From Stercorarius parasiticus (taxonomy: Eukaryota; Chordata; Aves; Charadriiformes; Stercorariidae): DNA of 64,000 nt. Under the pieces are notes generated by a model that ran no database searches, was not told where the DNA came from, and saw only the letters and a program-made list of their open reading frames with translations. Every line of letters begins with the position of its first letter. Within the stretch, counting starts at the first letter, position 1. A program made the translations under genes and the position numbers. This document shows, one piece after another, positions 40,801 through 55,982 of the stretch. The stretch covers positions 310,001-374,000 of the forward strand of contig VWZL01002495.1 of assembly GCA_013396915.1 (NCBI GenBank), given 5' to 3'.

Positions 40801-43800
40801 GTGAGAAAGATGGAAGCTCATGCTACGTCCACTTTAAAAACAGAGGTATGCCTCAGGTTTCAGATTGAAGGTTGGAATTCAGGGCATTAAAATGTAAACT
40901 TCTTATCATGTAAAGATAAAAGAATTTACATTTTTATAAGACAAAACCAATTCAGTATTCTAACTTTTGGACAAGGCTTTATTAGTTTCTCAATTCAATG
41001 TTTCAGAAGTTTATTTTCTGCCTGATTCATTTTACTTGTTTATTTCAGTCTGCCTGAAAGCCTATTATATGGTTGTCATCTGGAGAAAAAACACAATGTG
41101 GGACTGAATCTACTAAAATTATATACTCCCCAAAGTACTCCATTGAAAATTACAGTAAAATCATGTCTAGAGTAAGCCCTAGAGAAAAATATTTACTGCT
41201 CTGGTGATGCCCTCTGTATCAGTAAGAAAAATGTGAATGGTGAGGCATGTCCTGCAGTTAACTGTTTTGTGTTTTGAAAGTACAAATTGAGCAGGCAGCT
41301 TAAAAATTGGAGAGAGCGGATGGATTTCTTTTTGAACAGATAGTTCAAAATCCTCTTTGGCATAGCAACTGCCTGAAATTTATGCATCTGCAATAGGAAG
41401 TCAAGCAAAAGGGAACAGCCATACTACTACACTTCATAAACTGCATAAATACACTGCCTTTCTCTGCAGTTTCATTGATTTTCTATTATTTCGGTTACTT
41501 AGTTCCCCTGTGATATTTCAGAATTATTTTCATCTCATGTCCAAATTACTGCTTTTATTCCCTATGAGGGCATGTCACAGATTACATTGTTAAAGCAATA
41601 GCATTGCCACAAAAACCTTTGTTAGATCTCGCATTTTTCCTGCAAACCTGTATTAAGCTACCTTGTTGTAGCAATGTAACCACGTTATCATGCAGCTCGG
41701 CACAGTTCGCTTGGTTTTGCAGTCCTGACTTTGCAGTCCCAGCTCCAGTCTCTGTTGACTTTAGTATAACTGGCTAGATCTGCATTGTGTTTTAAAGCTA
41801 CCCTTGACATTGGGTTTACAGCCAGATTTGCTTGCTATCCATGCTACATATGTGAGATAGTGTCCCTCGTGCTGGCTTTGTGGTAATTCTGCTGATACCG
41901 TTGGGGGGGAAGGACTTTTCAGGTGTGTACTTTGCACTTCAGAGTTGTGCCAACTGCAGTGTGGACTTGCCTCCGCACCCCATACTTGGCACAGCCACTT
42001 CCATTTATCTCATCTGCAGGAACATTGTATTGACATCACACAAAATCCTTTTTAAGAGAAGTCTATATTTCTGCTGCAGCTACCTGTAGTGGTAATCTCT
42101 GTGTGGAGCAGTGGAGTCTTTGGGCATTCTGGGTGTCAAACTGATCCTGGGATCACACAACCCAAGCATTGCCCATATGGGAGCTAATCAGCTTGTGACT
42201 GTGTTTGTGCTGCATGTTCGAGTGACAGACAGGTTTTTGCATTAGTATGGATGGAAATAGGTGTGACTGGCAAAGAGGTCCTGGAATTTCCTGGAAGAAG
42301 AAAGCGTTCTTCACCTGGACGGTTTTGCTTCCTTGCAAGGCTTGGAAATCGGCTAATACTGACAATGTTTTTAGCTTTACTTCTAATGTCATCTGCCCAT
42401 GTTGCCCCTTTTATCGAGAATTATCGGACTATCATATTTCTTTATTTTTAAGATTGCCCACTACCTAATGATACCTCAAAGTAAAAAGCATATTATTAGG
42501 ACAAATCTCTGTCCAACATCTGATTTTGAAGATTAATAGGTGTTTTAAAGCTCCGCTGCTAATAATCAATTCAATACCATGTCACTTAGGCTGTATTTTG
42601 ATATCCTAAATTCCTTTCATGTACAACAGCAGTTGGAACAGGATGGTAAAAGGTGACAACAGTAACCATATTGATAAAATATATAAATATAAAAGATAAA
42701 AAAGTATAAAGAGCTTACTCACTGAATAATCTTATTATTGTTTTCTCTGTGATATGTGAAAATAAAATATTTTAGATCTTTTTTCAGATATGGTAGTCCT
42801 CACTTTTCTACCAATATGAATAATCACATCCTTCTTCATTACTGACATTAAATGTGGCATGGTAATTCTGTTAAAGCGCATTCTTAATGATCTGATTATC
42901 TTTTACCTTCATGTGACTCACAAAGTACAACAGACAAAGCTGTCAACATTTGGCAATTATTTCTGCAAGATTAAGTATTGCCACCCTGTCTTTTCAGGGC
43001 ACAGAATTACTTGGAATTACACCAGCTGTTGGTCCAAAATTTCAGTTAAGTTTTGTTTTGAGACAGGCTTACTCACAAAATGTTTTTTAAAATGTTAATA
43101 TAAATGTACAAACATATGCTTTGCCAGTCAGACAGAATCTCACCAAATGGGAGAGGGCTTTTTTAATCCCCTGGCTTCAGGCTGGTTAATGACAGTGGTA
43201 GAGATGTTAAGTCGTACCTGTTAGAATCCATTTTGTTGACTGAAGGTTCATGAACCTGAACATTTATAGCATTTCCTTTGTGATATAATTGATCTGCATC
43301 TCTTGCGGTTACTCTTCATCATCTTTATATACATTAGGTTTTGTGGGATGTTTAATGTTTCTACTTAATTTTTCCTTTGAATCAATGGTGTTTGATCATA
43401 TAGGACACCAGTTGCCATCATGAAGATAGTTTTGAGTGTCGTCTGTAATGTGCCTTTTGCTTGACCCACAGTTTATTTTTATGTCTTTAATGACGTGCAC
43501 ATTCTTGGATCAAGTAAGCATTAGTCACAAGCTACTTTTGAAAGAATTCTCTATGCAAGTTCTTCTTTGGATTGTGTAGTTTCTCTCCAGTTCAGCAGAA
43601 CTCTTCTAGTTCCTGTAATCTTGTTATATATTCAGAAGTCACTTAATTTCTATTTTTATTTTGTTTATAAGGCAGAAATGTTTTATAAAAAGTTGTGTTT
43701 GGGAGATCTGTAGAGTTTCCACAATTTCAACAAGTCTTTTGCGCTTATACTTTGAATCCGAGTTCGTACACTACCCATCATGCAGTATCTTCTCGTGTAG

Positions 43801-44169
43801 TCATATATCTAAAGGGGCACCTTTCTCTTTTGATGCTGCTAGCGTTACGGACATTTCCGGTTTGTCTAATTGGTTGGACAGAGATCTAGGAAGCAACCAG
43901 ACAAGTCTAGGTTCCCCAAGTAACCAGATTGAAATTTCAAAGTCTGAACATTTTTTCTCCTGCAAATGAGCTGTTTATTCTTGAATGAGTGGCTCCCTGT
44001 TGAGCTTGCTTCCCATTTGCCATCCCTGCCGTTATACTCTGCTTTGTTGACTTCATGGTTTGGCATGCTGCCTCTGTCCCCAGCTATCTTCGCTTTTGCT
44101 TTTTTGCACAATAGCTGTAATAAATGTATGCATGTGTGTTCATATTACTAATATCTAATAGTACTCACT

Positions 44170-44222
44170 TGATGTGTATATTAGATGATTATATGATATG
44201 TGATGTGTATATATTATATATA
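44170..44222. repeat. TA/TG-rich low-complexity tract
   Basis: Interrupted ATGTGTATAT-like units with GATGTGTATAT occurring twice. A simple AT-rich repeat. Confidence 0.7.
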
Positions 44223-45478
44223 GGCGCTGATTGTAGCCCTGGTAGGATGGGCAAGATTTTCTGAGCAGTCATTTGTGTGGACCATGCAAACCATGAGCAT
44301 ATGGAAGTTCACCTGTGACTCGCAGGGGTGCTAAAACATCACCCTGGAGGAAGGGAGGGCTTACCCCAGCAGGAGGAAGGATTGCAGACAGAGCAGGTCA
44401 CATTTAGGGCTGGAAGAGAAGAGTTATGGGGAGATGCCTGGTTCCTTGCAGAAGGGCTGGCCTTTGCCCATCAGTACACTGTGGCAGCTTTTTCCACACC
44501 GGAAGGTACACATTGTGCTCAAGGACTTTTGGTAGGATGTGATGCTTCTTCCACAAATGGGAGTAATTCGATTTTTTGAACTGCACTGTATGGTTTGTTC
44601 TTTGTAACTGAGGTGCATGGAATTGCTAATGCTATTCGTTTTGTCAGACAATCACTATTTTATTATGTTAGGACCTACTTTGCTTCTAATTGTAAAGTGT
44701 ATGACTTTTTTGTAATAACTAAAGCAGTAGTTTACAATTTACTGATAAAAAGGGAAAGCATTTGATGCATTTTAATAGTCAGGGCAATGAAACACTTATT
44801 AAGCTATTGAAGATGAGTCAAAATCATTCCTGTTGTCACATTCTGAGAAGAGAAATGAGCTTGCAATAATGGTCTATTTTTTCTCTGGTATTACATAGTT
44901 GTTCTTAGTCAGCTTGCTGAAGACATTAAAATCAGCCAATGGCAATATTTAAATTAAAAGAAGCCTCAAGGAATAATAGCTAACATTATTTTTCTTGATG
45001 TACCTGTCTTTATAGGCTGCAAAACCCTGTGAGCTGTCTGTTTCAGGATTGCAGAAATAACTGTGCGTGAGAAGGGTTTGCTCTGTACCAGTGGACTATT
45101 CCACCAGGGAAATAATTGCCCAGGAACTGGGGGTGGCGGCAAGCCAGTCGGAGGCAACGCTTTCACCCTCAAGGATGTGGTCCTGCAGCAGTCAGACCAG
45201 AAAAGCAGAGCAGATCAGGAAGAGCCAAGTCTCTAGCGAGGAGGCAGATCCAGGGTCAAGCCAGGAAAGTAGGGATAGCAGGTCAGGTATAGGATCAGCA
45301 AGGTATCTATTTGGGCTCAGCGATGCCTGTAACATAGCTCAAAGGCCTGAGGTGAGCAGCAGCTCCCTGGCAGAGGTGAGGCACCTCGCAGCTCTTCCTC
45401 CACAGCCTGGTGCAAGCCCTGGTGGCTGCAGCGTGCCAGGGCTGGTGGCCACCAGAACAGGCAGCCAGACTCCCAGCC

Positions 45479-45500
45479 GGGGCGGGGGGGCGGGGGAGGG
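45479..45500 (+). other. G-quadruplex motif in a GC-rich patch
   Basis: G runs of 4, 7, 5 and 3 bases separated by single bases. It is part of the GC-rich interval 45,060-45,560, which keeps a 163-codon plus-strand frame open (45,067-45,558) of Ser/Gly/Ala-rich composition without recognised similarity. Confidence 0.7.
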
Positions 45501-48500
45501 TGTGCTGCAGGTTGCAGAGGCTCTTGGTGCAGGCAGGGTTTTGAGCCGACGTCTATAATTGTGTAGCACAAAGTATGAAGCCTAACTTTGGTGGATATAT
45601 CATCAGGTGAGCAAGTTAGCTTTTAACCTTGAAAAATATGAATAGATTATTTAGAGCTACACTCTGTAGTGTTAATTTAAATGCAACCAAATTCTTGCCC
45701 TCTCTGCTCCTTTCTCGGTGTGAATAGCTACCCAAATCAACAAGGTGCTTCTATCACATTTTGCCTTTGCATTTTCTTTTGACATGCTTTTCTCTTTGGT
45801 GTCCAACACTGGAAAATGTAGTTCCATTCTTATGAGGTGTATCGGCAAACTGTAACACAGAGGAAGTTATTACAGACTTTTAAGGAGAAAAGAAGTATCT
45901 TCTGTCTGCTCATTCACTGTCAGCATCCATCTCCATTGTATCTATTTTTAAATCAATCACCCTGGTCCTCAGTTCCCCAGTTCTAAATATTTTATTTTGA
46001 GGATGTAATTTACTAACTGAAGAGCTCTTTCAAAAGCTTTCTAACTTGATTACTGTCATTTGGAACATCTGCCTGACAAACTTCTGCATTAGCAGCTACT
46101 GAATGAAATGTGGTTTTTGTTCCTCAGGAGATTCATAGGTTTAATTCCAGGAATCCTTAATCCATGAGTGATTTTGCATGAAGTAAAGAATTATCCCTTG
46201 CCTCCTCTTTCCTTAAAATTAGCAACTTTTTTTTTCTTTTTTAATGGAATAACAGAACATAGGAGAAAGAAGAGGTCCAGAGCACAGGTATTTTTAGCTG
46301 GAATCTATTGTCAGTATCTTTGAGAGATCAGAATGAATAGCCTCATCATCACTCCAGGTCTGGCAACACCTGCACAATTAATAGATTATATTCACTACAG
46401 CAAAGCTGAGTGGCAATTGACCTATTTTGCAAACAAATACATAAATGTGTCTGAGACATTTGATAGTTACAAAACTGTTTCTTGAGTCAGAATTTAGTGC
46501 TGTACCATCCAAAGAAAAGCAAAAGAGGAAAAAAAGCTGGGAAAAGGGTGTTTTCTCTTTTCCAAGGTCTTTGTTTTTTCGGGGATTTATACCACTAAGG
46601 GTAGGGTTTGTGTGACTATTTGTTCAATAATGGGCTGTAAAATGAATAGTCGTTGAAAGCTGGGGCTAAAAAATCAGTAATTTGAACGTGGTTTTATTAA
46701 TAAAGAATGATGCAATGGAAAATTATTCCCTGCATGTTTTCAGTAGGTTCAACTGAATGGCATTGGCAGTGTTACTAAGAACTTCAGTAGCTGAAATCCT
46801 TTCCCTTTTTCCTAATAAATTTTGGGGGTTATTTCAAAGGGGAATGACCACGTGCATTATTTGGGGTTCAGAAAAGAAAAGGGAAAGCATAACTCCAGTG
46901 CCAACTGCAGGACTATGGCTTTGAGCCATCCGTGTTGCTAGATGCAATGTCCTATCCTCTATAAGAATTTACAGTGAGAGAAGCTCCACGATGACCAGCA
47001 GCTGCCGGATACGTGAATAAGCAGTTGTAATACAAATTCTATTTCAGAAAAACTTGTAGTAAGAGTAAAAAAGCCTGCAGTTATGGAAACTGGACGTACA
47101 TTTTTCAAGTAACTGTTTCTGGTTGACTCCAGTCTTAATGTCACAGCAAATATATAATTCTCTTGCAGCTCAAGAAACATATAGGACTTTTTTCAACAGA
47201 ATGACATCAAAATGAGTCATACATTTGTGTTTTAATATTTTATTAAATGCGGCAGGCCCCATGCTATCTGGTGTATTGCTTCAATTGATTTTACTGTTTC
47301 AAGGCCCTGCTGGAGAATACCTAACAACTTTTTATATGAAACAGAGACAGGATGGTGGTGACACAAGGCAGGATACTGTGGTTTATGGGATGCGGAGAGA
47401 ATGATTTCCATGTAAATCCTGCAGATCCCTGAATATACAGGTTCTGAACGCAATTGTAGGAATTGCCAACAGGACATGTCCAGTGCAGCTATCATGAGGG
47501 TAATTGTCATCTACTGCCTGGCTGTGTAAATGAAGACTCATCTGAAAAAGCTACTGGTAATTCACTGACTGTCCTCATTTAGTCCTAGAAACTGTTTTTC
47601 TCTAGAAAGAATTTTTAGAAGCTCCTTTTCTGACATTAGTCTTTGACTACCAAAGCAAGGCAGAGATTATCTTAACTAGGTCACATGTTGTCTAAGAAGA
47701 ACAATAATGATACTGAACACCATATAGAGAGGGTCACAAAAAATACAGACCATAGGATCAACATCTTAGTTAGGGAAGGCTTCTCTTTGTCTGATGTTGT
47801 CATCTAGCTGAACAAAATGAGTCATCTCAAAAGTATTTGACAATATTTTGCTTTCTTGTATGCCACATTTCTCTAAAGAAATTTAATGTAGCACAAGAGG
47901 AAGCCAAAAGGTCTTTAAAAATAGTCTGTACATCTGGAGAAAACTTACTACCTCCAGCTACCTCAGAATATACCTGACAAATGGCACAGGGACTCCTCAT
48001 TGTAGCAGACATGCCAGTATAAAAACAGACTAACACAATGGTGAGTCATACTTAATATTGTTTTGAACAATGAATTTCCCAACAAAACCAGTTTGTTAAT
48101 GGCAGATTACAGGTATTTGGGTAGATGTAAGCTTCTCTTCACAAAAATTGGATTTTTGTGGCCAGCAAAATGGAAATGAAGTCATATTGCTTATACTTCA
48201 AAAGAGGTTTTCCTCCTCTTGCGACAGAATATGGCTTTGTTCCTGCAGTGATACATGACTGATTACAGTGCTTTCACATGTCATCAATAAATAATTTCTT
48301 CTCCTATCTTTAATTTATAATTCAAATGAAATGCTTTGTTAGAAACTGAGCTGAATACATATGGCGATCTTTTTGCTGACAATCTGTAGAATTAGAAACA
48401 TTTGCAAAAAAATTGTTTTTGTGTAATTCCAGGAGAGAGCTCAAATATCTCTGTGCTCCCAGCAAATGAGAACTAGATTCCTACGTGGTGGCAGGAGATG

Positions 48501-48800
48501 GATTTAAGACATAATCCTCTTCTCACTGTTCCCCACTAGTCGATTTAGGCAGTTCTTGCTCTTTGAGCTGACTTTTGTGGGTCCTATTCTCAGGCATATA
48601 ACCCTCCCCTTAGATTTTTTTAAGGGTCTGTCATCCAATGGGATGAATGGATTTCACTAAGCATCTGAGGTCTTCATCTAGGCACTGAAACAATGCCTGT
48701 AGCAACCCCATTTCCTTTACCTATTCAGCTTCAAAGATGAGCATCATTTGCTCCTAAGCGTGATGGCTTCAAATGAAGCAGGAACATAGATCTCTCTTGG

Positions 48801-48866
48801 TTTTTTTTATATATGTATATAATTATGTATATATAAAGAGATATGTATGTAAAGATATAGATATGC
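48801..48866. repeat. TA-rich simple repeat
   Basis: A run of T followed by ATATATGTATATAATTATGT-like alternations. Low-complexity AT repeat. Confidence 0.8.
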
Positions 48867-51385
48867 TTAAAACAATAAAAAAGATGGTAAAGCTGGAAGG
48901 TTACAAGTAGAACAGCCCCAAGTACTAGGACTTCAAAATGTGCTGCACCATTGCAATTTGATGCAAACTTTTCCAAAATGATAGTCTCTGACTCTCTTTG
49001 TATCCAAGATTTTGATTTGGATTATTATGGAAATAAGGATCCACTTACAAATCCAGGGTACAGACCAATTTTTCATATCTAATGTTTTCATTCTTGTTTT
49101 TTTAAAGAATTTTCACAGGCTAAAGACTTCATCCCACTTTCTTATGAAACCTTACATAGCCAGGAGTAAGCGCTAGTCTCTACCAGAAAATGGTAAGGGG
49201 TTTGAAATCTTCTTTTTCCTCCCTTTATCTCACTCTATCTGATTGGCTTAATCACCTCCAGTTCCTCAAATTGCAGTGGCTAACTGGGGATATACCATGT
49301 TGACTGCCAATTTGCAGCTTCTTTAACAACTTTATTTTAAAAAATGTAGGAAAGGTATCAAGTGTTTGCACCATGACATGCACCTAATGGAGATATTTAA
49401 GTGGTGTCTTTTTCAGCTACACAGTGTTCATTTAATTAGAACTACAATAGAATTATACTCTGGAAGTATTGAATTTCATTGTAATGTTAGTGAAGTGGAA
49501 AGCAATCTACAGTTCCTGCATGCTGTTTTTCGGAGATGACAGGCCTAAATGCCTTTTAATTTTAAAGCTCTACTTTGACATTTGAATTAATGACAGCATT
49601 AGCTTTTTCTGCATCCACTAAAGGTGATAGCTGGTAGTTTTCCTTGATAAAAAAGTTAAATGTCAGAAGACAATTTTGATGTTCATGTCAGTTTTGCTGC
49701 CTATGAATACTCTTAACTTATTGAGAAATCTTACCATTCAGATATAACTGAAATATAGATCTGAGAGGGCTCTCATTTACTAGCGCAAATGTGTATGTGT
49801 AGCATCCTGTTCCTACATACCTTTAGGACAAGAAGCTGGTAGAATGAGCTAATGCTCAGGCATTCCTCTCCAGAGAGCTATGTTCAAATTCATGCTTTCA
49901 CAATTCCAGTAAAAATGAATCCTCATACATGGAGAGTACAGTTTGGCACAAATTAATCCCTCTCTGCGGTTTGCTCATGAGCTAGGTATAACTGGTATAG
50001 CACAGGTGTTTCTACCTGAGCTGGAAAAGCTGTGTAGAAAAGCATGTCCAGTGCAAAAAAAAAAAACCCAAACAAAACCAAAAAGTAGCAGTATAGATCA
50101 AGTCTTTTACTAGTAAAGTGCAGTCCACTCAGTGGAGAAACTATTAGCATATAATGGAAGACAGATGTGTTAATACATTGTTAGAAAAGTCCTGCAAGGT
50201 CCCTAGTAGCAATGTCTTCAGAAAAGAACCCAAACATTTTGGAAATACCTGGGTAGCTAGGCAAGTGTTTAATGATCGCATAGCTACCTATATTTTATTT
50301 AGTTATGTTGGCATTCAATAATATTTTTTTAAATTAGTGTGCTTATGTCCTGCGTTTGGAAAAAAATTTGTCATTCACCAGATTTTCAAAGGCAGCTACT
50401 TGGTAGTCTGTGTGTTTAATTTCTGTGCTTTCAGTGAGGCCATGAACCTAACTAGTCCAACTTATTTTAAAAAAGCCCTGAGTACATTTTCACATATCTG
50501 GTATAAGAATGTGTCCAGATTACTAATGTCAGTACTCATTATTGGGTCCAGCAGAATTCCCTTGTGACATGACCAGTTTCAGCATTAGCGTGCTCTGGTC
50601 CTAACTTACTATTACCAATTTTTAAAAAAATTAAGGACGCAAGTATATTTTGTTATTAGCAAGGAGAAAAGGAAGAATGAGAAAGGAAGGATAAAAAGAA
50701 AATTGAATTGAAATTGTGCTCATCACTACAACATGTTTTTCTTGAATCATGAGTAACAGTCTAGTTGGCATTACTCACAAAGTCATCATTTAGTTTCTCT
50801 GACATCCATCATCCTGTATAGGAACCTTTTGCTCCTTACATAAGTATTTGTTTAGGTTGAGTAGCTTTAATCAGAAAATATTATCTTAATGCCCATGAAC
50901 ACTTTCATTTTTAAAGCTGTAAAGATCTGCACCTGTATATAACTATCTGATTAATTATTGTTAACATCAGTAGTGTCAGAGTGCCAATTACACATACTGT
51001 CCATGTAAACTAGGTTAAATGAGCTTGTCTGATTTGGAAACCAGTGAGTCTATTTTGGACACGTATAGTTAACAAAGATGCACGAATACCTGTCAAAACA
51101 AGATGAGTAATAAGTTTTACCAGACAAATAACTGTATACCAAAATAAGCCTTCTGGTTTTGGACCAAATCTGCTTTTTCAGACAGTATTTTAAAACCACA
51201 GGTATGTCCTTATACAGTGAGCACTGTAAAAGACAGCTCTGTTTATCTGTACCCAGCAGGTTGCTCTGAATGAGCAGGACTCTTTTCATGTTAGAATTCC
51301 CATCAAGGCATTCACTCCTTTCTTGCAAAATATGCTTCAAATAATTGATTAATTGAGTACTCTGTGCTTGACTTGTTATAACATG

Positions 51386-51472
51386 GGTTTTTTTGGTTTT
51401 GTTTTTTTTTTTGTTTGTTTTGCATATTTTTTGTTTTGTTTTGTCTTGTTTTGTTGTGTTGTGTTGTGTTTT
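51386..51472. repeat. (TTTTG)n / (TTGTG)n simple repeat
   Basis: T-rich tract with repeated TTTTG units changing to TTGTG units at the right end (GTTGTGTTGTGTTGTG). Confidence 0.9.
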
Positions 51473-54400
51473 AAGGTGAACTGAGCCATTTAGTTGAGTT
51501 CTAAACCCAGAACCACCACAAAGAGCAACTTACCAGACTTGGCCAGTCCTACACAGATAACACTGTCCATACATACTTGCAAGAACTATTATTTTTGTCA
51601 GCATCGCAGGATCCGTTACTTGAAGAAAAGCTGACAACGACAACAAGTGGGTTTTTTGCCAGTCTAAGTGCCCTTTTTATAAGTAAGAATTATTCCTGTA
51701 TATGGTGCAGCTGACATAATGCAAACCACCCCCCCACCCCGGACTCGTAATGCAGGACTGTGCAATAACGGGAGCTGTGCAAACCTCACGGTGCCAGCAA
51801 CAGCTCCAGAAGGAAATAGGTCAAAATACGGTAGCGATGAAGACTGCTTTGTTACAGTGCAAAAGCAATTCCTGACCATTTGATTTGAACTGTGCCTGAT
51901 GCAGTCTTTGAGGAAGCTGAATGAAGACTATTTTGGTAAAAGATTCTTAGGCTGTGGATTTGTTAGTGATACAGAAATTTCATTTCACTCTGATATAACA
52001 ACCTGGTTTATTTAAAACTACCGTTGCCATCTACATCATATAATCTAGTTGCCTAATTAAGGGTGTACTGTGTAGGGTATTATGTCCTGAATACCAGGAC
52101 GCAATCAGATGATCTTCTGACGTTACCCTTATGACGAAATTAATTATCAGACTATGCTGTCAGTTACTGACAGTGCTGCTAATAATATACATCACACTAA
52201 ATTTGTTCCTAAAATTACTACTATTCATGTTCAACTTTCTTTGGCTGTCTACTGAATCTTTTAATCTAATTTTACTAAAATAAATAGCATTTTTTGAGAT
52301 AGCAAATTTTACACAGAAGGACATTATTTGCTTGAAATAAGTTCTGAATTAATGAATAAGGTATGTGTCATAATTTCTGCTGTGTGTGAGAATGAAATGC
52401 ACAGTTGCATTGTTAGCTGGGGACAGGCTACTGAAAATGGATCATCACTTTTTTTTGGTCTTTTTTGTCTTTCCTCCCTTAGCCACCCAGTATTTTTTAA
52501 TTTTAAAAATGCAAACAGAACTGCTCCTTCCTTTACCCCTTTTTTCCTCGACAAAAAAAATAATATGCCAAACCAACAGTAGAAGACATTTTCTGTATGT
52601 CGTCTGCAGGGTATTTGTATGTCAATTGAAATACATTCTTTACGGTGGCTGTTACAGGTGTGGGAATGCTGGTAGAAGTGTGAGGGATGGTTTAGATACT
52701 TTATCTCTTGAAAAGCTGTATCTGCCTGACTTGGTTGAGGACAATAAAATTCAGGCCACGATCTGCTTAGGAACTTTGCATTTTTTTACAGTTTCCTGGG
52801 GAACCTGAGAATGATTTATGAAAAATAACCCAGACCATAACTGTATTAACTGTACCAGATTCACTAGGACAAGACAGTGGATATGTGTTTACCCTTGGAG
52901 CAATTTTACCTTCCCTAAATGAGAATTCCAATCTCATTTTTTTTTAAATAAACATTTCTTTCATCATCAACCATCCCCAGTTGCAGAGGAAAACTTCACA
53001 GCACTAAATCTCAAAAATAATTGCATTTATTTTAATCTTCCCATCTCTTCTTTCTTTAATATGTAAGGTTAGCAGTGCAGCTCTCCATCCACACCCCAGC
53101 CACCCTCAGCTGCTTCTTTACCCCTAACGACATGAAATGACACTTCCCGGTCAAATACTGGAGCATAATTTTGCAGCGACGCTCAAACCATCAGCCCTCA
53201 GCCACTCCACGTGTTGATTGGGGTATGAGGGGAGGAAACAAACAGGTTGATCCAAATATTTTCTGATTCTGAAAGGAAGGCCCTTCCTGGTGTTTGACGT
53301 GAACATCATTACCATTCAGCCTAACTTCAGTGCCTGTTCAACAATTTACTTATCCATGGGAAACGTGACGTTTTGCTGCAACATGCTCCAGTGCATCTGC
53401 TGGCACCTAACCTACTGCCTAAAGGAAAGAAAACTACTGGATTGACAATAATACACTGTTTTCCCTTTAGGAAATACAGAGCCTATGGGTCTGTAGATTT
53501 TCCCTTTATTATTTTCTTGATGTCATAAGCATCCTGTCTCTTGAGACATTGCATGGGACTAAGGAATTCTGTATTTCTCTAGTGGTCACAGCTGGGAAAC
53601 AAACACCTGTAGACTGCTCAAGCCAGCCAAGTTAAAAGATTCCTGCTGCTGCTGAAATGCACTGCAGAGCTCAGAAGCACCAGTTGGCTGCCCTGGTAGT
53701 GGACTGACCGTGAAAGTTAGCACACATGCAGTTTTCTTCCTCTAATTCTCTCTCTGCCCTAACCACTCCACATGGGATCAATCTTCTTCATTTTAGGTAC
53801 TTTACAAAATAAGCCTCTGAATGGTGACACTCATGAACAGGTTTTTGTTTCTTTTTTTTTTTTTTTTAAATGTGGAAAGGTATTTACTTGTTTCCTTATT
53901 TGTTTTTCATATTTTTTCCGCCTCTCATTTCTGCTGCATCTAAGTGGTAGAACCTTTTCACTAGTCATAAATAGTATCAAATACTGTAAAGCAAAATAAA
54001 TTCAAAAAAGTGGTAAATCTGATATGCAAGCTAAGCATTTTATTTCATTATATTCATTTATATTCTATTACAAGATTAAACATGCTACTGTGGAGCTCAG
54101 GGTACTTTTTTTTTTTTTAAATGATTTTTAAAATAAATTATTTGCCATAGGAACTGCATAATTTTTACTGTTGTAATAAAAGAAAAGGGATCCTGAAGTA
54201 TATTCAGCACACACTTACGGTAAGATTGGCATAAATTTGCTCAAAATTATAAACTTACTTGCAAAGTTGGGTTTAAGTTTATGGTAAATACTTGATTCTT
54301 AAATTTGCAGTTATTGACTAGGAAAAGTGCAACTATCTGCAGAACAGAGCAATGGTACTTCCATCTGTCTGAATAAGCAGCAAACCTCCCCTGGCTTTGT

Positions 54401-55692
54401 GTCATAGACAACCATTTTGGGAACTACATAAAGAAACAGGTATAAAAAGTGGGACTGCTCAGGAACTGCCAGACCATAGTGATCCGTTCCATCCTTACCC
54501 AGCAGTCCTCTCCTTTCACCTTTATGCACTTAACAATTACATTAACATCTATGCCAACATAAAGCATGATGTTGGCGTAAGTACTGTTTGGTCTTGCTGC
54601 TTTGTAAATCGCAAAATTGCAAACTCGCTTACTCAGAAATATAACCAAGCTATGAATCTTCGTCTGTTTTTTACTGCATCCTTCGTTTGGGTTTTTAGAG
54701 GAAAATTCTGAAAATGATAATCAGAGAATCAAAAGCTGACACAAGTTCTAATGTCATTAGATGAACAAAGTAGAAAGGAACAAGAAAAGATACTTCTTTT
54801 AAGTATGTTACATCCCACTCTTTTATAAAGAGCCTGGTTTAATACCACAGTTATGACAGAAGAGAGATTTCTGATGCCCAGTGTTGAAGAGAGTCGCCCT
54901 TTCAGTTATTCTACAATACAGCTTCCAGCTGATCAAAGCTGGCATCACAATCCATTAAAGGAGGACACTGTGCAAGTAGTGTTTCCAAACAGGCTACAAA
55001 ACAGGCTTTACCCAATCAGACTTAAACTGAGACAGTACGGAATTTGGTTTAAATAATCATATACTTTATTAAAAAACTTTTTAAAAGCAATGCATTAGAA
55101 CACATGATTTAGAATTTTAAAATGTCTGCTCTATTTTATACTCATAAAATAATGATCTCTGGCAGTCATTAGTACAAGTTACGAAGCTATTTGTTAGTCA
55201 ATATGCATGACAAAGCGCTGTAATAAATCTATTTATGCTATATAAGTGATTTTCCCCATTAAGTGTGCACATTTTCTCTGCCTATTGTTGTTTTTGATGC
55301 TAAACTGATGCAAAAGTTTGCTCTGTCTTCAGAACTTGACACTCCAAACAGCCAGTTTAACAAATGAAAGGGCATGGATTATGGCAAAAAAATCTCAGCA
55401 GTGATGTTAATATAAACCTCTTAGTTTTAGGGTTGTTTGGAGGGCTTCTGCTTCATGCTCTTTCATCTTATGTTCCATCAGAAAAGTCATCTGCAGAATA
55501 GTTGTTTTTTTCTTTCAACCACTATCAAATCTTCATTTATTAAAATATATTCAGATGTAAATACGAAATGCAAACTGCATTTAAAAAAGATGTTCCTGAC
55601 CTATTTTCAATCTCTAGAAACAACAGCTTGTGTGACGATATCTTTATATGTTGAATCTCTTTATACTATGTTTTATAACACATTTATGTTCA

Positions 55693-55698
55693 TTTATT
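55693..55698 (-). terminator. SLC27A6: Candidate SLC27A6 polyadenylation signal (AATAAA)
   Basis: The first AATAAA after the SLC27A6 stop codon on the minus strand, about 285 bases downstream. Others follow at 55,536-55,541 and near 55,065, so the true site is unknown. Confidence 0.35.
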
Positions 55699-55982
55699 AC
55701 TATGAGAAACTACCAGACTCAGCATTTATATTCCAAAATTAAGATAAAATAGATTTCAGTCATGTTTTACAGGTCATTTACTTAGAAATTGGTCTCAAGA
55801 GGTAAAAAATTATTAGTGAATAATGGTCAAGTGAGGAAAGATAAAAGATATATCTGAACGTAAATATCAAGTATATAAAATATTATTCTGGATAACTACG
55901 TATAAATACAATAATCAATGCTACTGTTTTCTCATATAGCAGCTTGTATAGACTGTCCCTTAATAGCCTATTATTAGGTTAA

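Larger units (their letters stand above)
37898..55982. other. Intergenic region between ISOC1 and SLC27A6
   Basis: About 18 kb without a recognised gene. It includes a (CCCT)n tract (about 39,541-39,563), a TA/TG-rich tract (44,170-44,222), a GC-rich patch (45,060-45,560) with a G-quadruplex motif (45,479-45,500), a TA-rich tract (48,801-48,866) and a (TTTTG)n-like tract (51,386-51,472). The SLC27A6 3' untranslated region occupies the right end. ORFs are short and unrecognised. Confidence 0.55.
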
